Shown here piece after piece: positions 13,662 to 17,171 of a stretch of 17,171 nt of DNA. Within the stretch, counting starts at the first letter, position 1. Every line of letters begins with the position of its first letter. The stretch lies in assembly GCA_002314755.1 (NCBI GenBank), contig DCHC01000010.1, positions 1 through 17,171 on the forward strand, given 5' to 3'. Both the position numbers and the translations under genes were made by a program. Source of the stretch: Faecalibacterium sp. UBA1762 (lineage in GTDB: Bacteria; Bacillota; Clostridia; Oscillospirales; Ruminococcaceae). The notes beneath the pieces are model-generated. The model was given only the letters and a program-made list of their open reading frames with translations, was not told the DNA's origin and ran no database searches.

Positions 13662-15164
13662 ATGGAAATGAAAATGAATCGGAATACTGCAAACAACAAT
13701 CCTTTTGAAACGCTTTTTCAAACCGCCCTGCCGGAACAGGGTAACAAGCTGTGGGACGAGGGTGACCGTCTGACCCGTGCCGCAATGGATGCGGAATATG
13801 CAAAGCTTTCGGAGGATAAGCTGAAAGCCTTTGTCCAATCGGCTTTTGCCATTCAGGATGCGTATCATTTGGTCAACCCCTTGCCGGGCGAAAAGCTGCC
13901 CGGTGATGCCCTGGTCGGCATTGTGTACCAGCGTACCTACGCTGTCATCGCGGTTGCGGTTTATCTCAAAAACAAAATAGGCAATGAGGCAACGCAGTGG
14001 ATGGACTGCAGCCTTCGCCCCATGATGGACAGCGCCTTTGCCGGCGGGATTGCAGGCCACGGCTTTGATGCGGGCGACAATATGCGGCGGGTGCTGTACA
14101 TGCTGGGCAAGGCCGGCGCAGAGAAGTTCCTTGCGGCCAATCCCAACTACTCCAGAGTATTCACGGCGTGCCTGCGCAAGCTTATTTGTGAGATAGAACA
14201 GCATGTCAATGCGGATAAGCTTGATTTTGCACAAAGCAATTTGAACTGTCCCGCCCTTGGCAGATGCCCGACGCTGGGGGAGATACTGGCGGCGTGGTAC
14301 GCAAAGACCCGCCCGGTCTTTGTCTACGGCACATTAAAAACGGGCGAAAGGGCAGCCACGTTGCTGAGCGGTGCGGTTTTTGCCGGCAGAGCCGTGATGC
14401 AGGATTGTCAATTGTATGACCTGGGCAACTACCCGGGCTTAAAAGTAAATACGGGCAGCGTCGCACCGGGCGAGCTTTATTATGCGGATGATGTCTGCGT
14501 AGCAAGGCTGGACCGGTACGAGGGCGAAGGCACCCTGTACACACGGCGCCGGATGCCCGTCACAACAGAGGGTAAAACGCTTGACGCCGAGGTTTATGTC
14601 TACAACGGCGCAGTAAGTGAAAAGCAGGCTGTCGAGGAGTGGACTACCGATGAGGATGCCCCTGTGTGGTATGCCTGCTACGGTTCCTCCTTGGACAGTC
14701 AGCGGTTTGGCTGCTACATTACAGGCGGAACCTGCGCCCAAAATGGCAAAACATACAGCGGTTGTCGCAATACCGGATATTGGAGCGATAGCCGTATCAT
14801 CACCCACAAGGGCAGAATGTATTTCGCGAACAGCAGTGCAAGCTGGTCGGGCAAGGGGGTCGCATTTTATTCACCCGACGGTGAGGATAAAGTCATTATG
14901 CGTATGTATAAAATAACCCGCGGCCAGCTGGCGGACATTCAAAAGCAGGAGGGCTGCTCTGACAACTGGTACGGCAACCGCCTGTTTTTGGGTGTGGCGG
15001 ATAACGGCGTGCCGATTTTCACCTTGACCTCCAAGACCGTCCGCCCGCAGAACGAACCGGGTGAAGCTTACTTGAACTTGCTGAAAAAGGCACTGAGGGA
15101 GGAGTGCCGCATGCGAAAAAATGAGGTTGAAAAGTATATCGCCCAGTGTCTGAAGGCCTTGTAA
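13662..15164 (+). CDS. Protein with helical N-domain and two gamma-glutamylcyclotransferase-like domains
   Basis: A 500-residue soluble protein. Residues about 14-190 are helical and unrecognised. Residues about 218-328 form a GGCT/AIG2-like domain: FVYGTLKTGE (220-229) is the substrate-binding entry and ARLDRYEGEG holds the expected catalytic Glu (Glu287). Residues about 335-495 form a second GGCT-like domain with VWYACYGSSL (335-344) and QKQEGCSDNWYG, where Glu430 sits in the equivalent place. GGCT enzymes release 5-oxoproline from gamma-glutamyl amines or peptides; AIG2-type members act on various gamma-glutamyl compounds. Tandem copies in one chain with a distinct N-domain are unusual to me. 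GGAGG (13648-13652) is 9 bases before the ATG. The gene stands behind a strong terminator and is followed by a small gene and another terminator. The substrate cannot be told from the sequence. Confidence 0.85.
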   Translation: MEMKMNRNTANNNPFETLFQTALPEQGNKLWDEGDRLTRAAMDAEYAKLSEDKLKAFVQSAFAIQDAYHLVNPLPGEKLPGDALVGIVYQRTYAVIAVAVYLKNKIGNEATQWMDCSLRPMMDSAFAGGIAGHGFDAGDNMRRVLYMLGKAGAEKFLAANPNYSRVFTACLRKLICEIEQHVNADKLDFAQSNLNCPALGRCPTLGEILAAWYAKTRPVFVYGTLKTGERAATLLSGAVFAGRAVMQDCQLYDLGNYPGLKVNTGSVAPGELYYADDVCVARLDRYEGEGTLYTRRRMPVTTEGKTLDAEVYVYNGAVSEKQAVEEWTTDEDAPVWYACYGSSLDSQRFGCYITGGTCAQNGKTYSGCRNTGYWSDSRIITHKGRMYFANSSASWSGKGVAFYSPDGEDKVIMRMYKITRGQLADIQKQEGCSDNWYGNRLFLGVADNGVPIFTLTSKTVRPQNEPGEAYLNLLKKALREECRMRKNEVEKYIAQCLKAL

Positions 15165-15225
15165 AACGGGCGGGCACGACAGGGAAACCATTTTGAAACA
15201 ATTTACAAAAAATGAAAGGTTGGAT

Positions 15226-15417
15226 ATGAAAATGGAAATCAATGCAGTATGGAGAACATTTGAAATGGACGACCCCGAAAATGTTTGGTATATGGTTTTT
15301 ACCGATGAGGGTAAAGAAGATTACCACTACACCGCACCGGCGGATGTCATGGCGTTTATCAGCCATGCCGAAGCGGTACCGTTTTTGCCGAATGTCATCA
15401 TTTACAAAAAGCCATAA
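15226..15417 (+). CDS. Small hypothetical protein
   Basis: A 63-residue protein rich in aromatic and acidic residues (WRTFEMDDPENVWYMVFTDE). It has no Cys, signal peptide or membrane segment, and I recognise no family. ATG 15226 has AAAGG (15215-15219) 6 bases before it. A longer reading from TTG 15193 would add 11 residues but has no ribosome binding site. It lies 61 bases after the double-GGCT gene and immediately before a terminator, so both are probably one transcript. Confidence 0.6.
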   Translation: MKMEINAVWRTFEMDDPENVWYMVFTDEGKEDYHYTAPADVMAFISHAEAVPFLPNVIIYKKP

Positions 15418-15425
15418 TCCCACCG

Positions 15426-15453
15426 GGGTCGGTGATTGCCGACCCTGTTTTTT
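15426..15453 (+). terminator. Intrinsic terminator after the small hypothetical gene
   Basis: GGGTCGG (15426-15432) pairs with CCGACCC (15439-15445) around TGATTG, followed by TG and six T (15448-15453). It starts 8 bases after the stop codon, which also supports the reading frame of the small gene. Confidence 0.88.
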
Positions 15454-15502
15454 ATGAGAACAAATGCAAGCGCCAAATAACTCTGTGCACTGAGAAGAGT
15501 AA

Positions 15503-15530
15503 GAGGAGACCGCAGCCAAACAGTCTCCTC
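15503..15530. repeat. 8-bp inverted repeat beside the IS66 remnant
   Basis: GAGGAGAC (15503-15510) pairs with GTCTCCTC (15523-15530) across 12 bases. It lies just beyond the 3' end of the - strand transposase remnant and, on that strand, is followed by a pyrimidine-rich but interrupted run. It could be a weak terminator for the transposase or part of the element's end; I could not identify IS66 terminal repeats. Confidence 0.4.
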
Positions 15531-15535
15531 AAATA

Positions 15536-16045
15536 CTAATGTGGGGAAATAGGTTCAACTGCTTTAAGCAGCCCTATGAGATATTCTTCAATATTCAACC
15601 CGTTCTGTTTTGCGCTGACAACAAGCGAATAAAGCATTGCGCTTGCCGCAGCGCCTTTTGGGGAATCTGAGAACAACCGGCTCCTGCTCAGTCTTGGACA
15701 GCATCTGACAGGAGGCTTCACTCTCTGCGGTGGCGCCGGTCTTGCTCCCTTTCGGCAGCGCCTGCACCGCCTCGTTAAACTTCCGTCTGGCATGAGCCCG
15801 ACATCTGAGATGCTTTATCTCTGTCAGCGCACGGTAGCCGCTGTATCCGTCGGTTTGCAGATACCACAGAAATCCGTCTAAAAATTCTTTCGAATTCCGC
15901 CCACCCCGACTGGGTCGGTATTCATACAGCACCATCTGCTGTGCTTCCTTCCGGCCTGTTCGGTATGGCCACATATAGCTCTTGTCCGTTGCTTTCCGAC
16001 CTTCCGCATGCAGCTCCTGAGGCTCTGTTTCGTCCGCATGAAGAA
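15536..16045 (-). pseudogene. IS66-family transposase remnant, truncated, internally deleted and frameshifted
   Basis: Reading on the - strand, the first part (about 16045 to 15720) matches the core of the IS66 transposase: LHADETEPQEL (first catalytic Asp), GRKATDKSYMWPYRTG, VLYEYRPSRGG, EFLDGFLWYLQTDGYSGY (second catalytic Asp) and CRAHARRKFNEAVQALPKG. After about 15700 the match continues only in a different frame, with LFSDSPKGAAASAMLYSLVV and GLNIEEYLIGLL, the C-terminal end. The segment between, about 100 or more residues including the NxRAER-type motif with the third acidic residue, is missing. The N-terminal zinc-finger and linker part is also gone, as are the accessory genes orfA and orfB (TnpB). 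The element therefore cannot move by itself. The reading from 16088 to 16045 has no IS66 match. Confidence 0.88.
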
Positions 16046-16080
16046 CAGAAACGAGTAAATGAAAAATGAATGGAATGATG

Positions 16081-16136
16081 AAGCCCACAGGGTAGAGCGA
16101 TGAATGAGAATCCGCTTTTTACCTTGTGGGCTTTTT
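16081..16136 (+). terminator. Terminator-like hairpin with no upstream + strand gene
   Basis: AAGCCCACAGGGTA (16081-16094) pairs with TACCTTGTGGGCTT (16120-16133), 14 pairs with one G-T, around a 25-base loop that contains a further AGCG/CGCT pair (16096-16099 and 16113-16116). Five T follow (16132-16136) and another T-run begins at 16139. The orientation is +, yet the nearest upstream + strand gene ends at 15417 behind its own terminator. It probably belonged to a gene lost when the IS66 element inserted and decayed. Confidence 0.55.
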
Positions 16137-16179
16137 ACGTTTTTAGAATCAATTAACCTTCACTCTTATGAAAAGCAAT

Positions 16180-17067
16180 TCAGATATTCCAGTTCTGCAG
16201 CGATATTTCCGGGATACCGGGAATATTGACATTATCAAGTGCAATCGGAAGATGCTTGGAACTTAACTGCAACTGGGCTTTTTTTCGGTTTAACAGTGTA
16301 ATTTCACAGCAGTTAGGCGTAATGGTATTTCCGCAAAAACAAACATTTACGCAATTGTTGCCGTGAATATGTATCATATAAAACGCTTCCGAAAGTTTTT
16401 TCAGTACGCGAAGAATACGTTTTGACTGCTGCATATCAGTTAAATCGTGAATTTCCATGACAATCTGATCAAATTGCTCTAATACGTGGATATCAACCGC
16501 ATCAAGCGATGCCCACTCAGCCCCTTCCACATCCATTTTCAAGAGCATACCGGAGAGGTTTTTGTGGGAATTGTCGGAAAGCATCGTGTCAAGCCGTCGA
16601 AAATCCGCTGTATCGGTTTCTCCGATTCCCTGCTTTTTCCAATGAAATTGTGGAAGAATCTTGGGGAGCGCATCAATGGTGTGATCATACTGGAACACTT
16701 CATATCCGCGCTTCGCCATGTCTTCATCCCATGAAACATCCTTATCGATTCCGATGGAATAGGCAATTTTTGTTATAGACAAATTGCTATCCATGATATA
16801 CCCGCCGTCAAATTCATTCCCGACACGAATCATATTTGATTCCGGATAATCGTATAAAGGCATTGCACGGCGATACGCAAGGTAGGTACGGTATGAGCTT
16901 TGTTGGGTGAAATCTACTTGGTTTACAACGGCATTGATATTTTGCACGCATTCCCACATATGGCAGGTTAGGGTTTCATTAAGTTGTATGCGATATCTTA
17001 AGTCTCGGATAGGATAACCATTCTTAAGTTTTTTAAATGCCATACAGAAAAAATTTACTATTCTCAT
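16180..17067 (-). CDS. FkbM-family SAM-dependent methyltransferase
   Basis: A 295-residue protein on the - strand (stop at 16180-16182). The SAM-binding region begins at IAYSIGIDKDVSWDEDMA (from about residue 102). The family signature LLKMDVEGAEWASL (175-188) is clear, followed by the strand QIVMEIHDL. The C-terminus includes HGNNCVNVCFCGNTI. FkbM-type enzymes O-methylate sugars, polyketides or glycans and are often in surface-polysaccharide or mobile regions. The N-terminus is basic and hydrophobic in part (RIVNFFCMAFKKL), perhaps a weak membrane association. The start is uncertain: ATG 17067 is chosen, while TTG 17103 would add 12 residues, and neither has a good ribosome binding site. The gene is visibly more AT-rich than its neighbours and lies beside an IS66 scar, consistent with transfer. 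Whether a glycan locus continues to the right cannot be seen. Confidence 0.85.
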   Translation of the reverse strand: MRIVNFFCMAFKKLKNGYPIRDLRYRIQLNETLTCHMWECVQNINAVVNQVDFTQQSSYRTYLAYRRAMPLYDYPESNMIRVGNEFDGGYIMDSNLSITKIAYSIGIDKDVSWDEDMAKRGYEVFQYDHTIDALPKILPQFHWKKQGIGETDTADFRRLDTMLSDNSHKNLSGMLLKMDVEGAEWASLDAVDIHVLEQFDQIVMEIHDLTDMQQSKRILRVLKKLSEAFYMIHIHGNNCVNVCFCGNTITPNCCEITLLNRKKAQLQLSSKHLPIALDNVNIPGIPEISLQNWNI

Positions 17068-17103
17068 AATAATGTCAAACACTCGCTTTCGATTATTTGT
17101 CAA

Positions 17104-17171
17104 AGATTGGTCAGTGGAAAAGTTTGTGGAGTAAAAGATAAATTACAGGCCGCGGCCGTATAATGGTGTAA
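17104..17171. other. Right edge with a 10-bp palindrome and TATAAT
   Basis: GGCCGCGGCC (17148-17157) is a perfect GC palindrome in an AT-rich setting, followed directly by TATAAT (17159-17164) on the + strand. No -35 is seen and the window ends 7 bases later, so a promoter cannot be judged. No open frame is supported here. Confidence 0.25.

Noticed and set aside
13506..14234. Long - strand reading frame (242 codons) over the double-GGCT gene
   Set aside because: It lies antisense to a gene with clear domains and runs through the terminator; no motif or ribosome binding site was found.
1..17171. tRNA, rRNA or known riboswitch genes
   Set aside because: No cloverleaf with a conserved T-arm, no rRNA-like segment and no recognisable riboswitch core was noticed on either strand; a covariance-model scan was not possible.

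Overview
The window looks like a chromosomal accessory region of a mid-GC, low-GC-lineage Firmicute, most likely an anaerobic gut-type Clostridia (Oscillospiraceae/Ruminococcaceae-like). The basis is indirect: GGAGG-type ribosome binding sites, tight same-strand operons, zinc-ribbon membrane proteins typical of Gram-positives, a CwlD-like amidase, and a BREX remnant of the kind seen in Firmicutes. Nothing in the window fixes the species.

Region 1 (about 1-8430, all +) is one long probable operon. It opens with the 3' end of an unrecognised gene. Next come a zinc-ribbon/TM/YARHG protein, a lipoprotein-like N-acetylmuramoyl-L-alanine amidase, a zinc-ribbon/TM protein resembling TcaA, a zinc-ribbon protein with a PH-like domain and four TM segments, and a DUF2225-like zinc protein. 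It ends with an HExxH zincin-like protein carrying a disordered repetitive tail, which overlaps by 4 bases a VirD4/TraG-like P-loop ATPase that lacks the usual membrane anchor. Four of five consecutive genes carry Cys4-type ribbons, and cell-wall hydrolase, putative protease and coupling-type ATPase functions are combined. I do not recognise the set as a described system; it is the best candidate here for an undescribed envelope or secretion machine.

Region 2 (about 8430-9245) is a gene graveyard. A 110-base stretch of tandem dyads, including a perfect 13-bp inverted repeat, precedes a frameshifted fragment of a glycoside hydrolase family 2 enzyme. That fragment abuts the C-terminal Lon-like end of BrxL, a BREX phage-defence component.

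Region 3 (9348-13590, +) is a compact three-gene unit: a small unknown protein, an HTH protein (DeoR/WYL-like), and a GH116 beta-glycosidase. It is closed by a dyad-rich 3' region and a strong intrinsic terminator. The layout suggests a regulator controlling a glycosidase.

Region 4 (13594-15453, +) holds a 500-residue protein with two gamma-glutamylcyclotransferase-like domains and a small hypothetical protein, ending in a second clear terminator.

Region 5 (15500-17171) is a mobile-element scar and a boundary. It contains an internally deleted, frameshifted IS66 transposase on the - strand, a + directed terminator-like hairpin with no gene to terminate, and an AT-richer - strand FkbM-type methyltransferase that looks foreign relative to its surroundings. 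No tRNA, rRNA or CRISPR array was seen.
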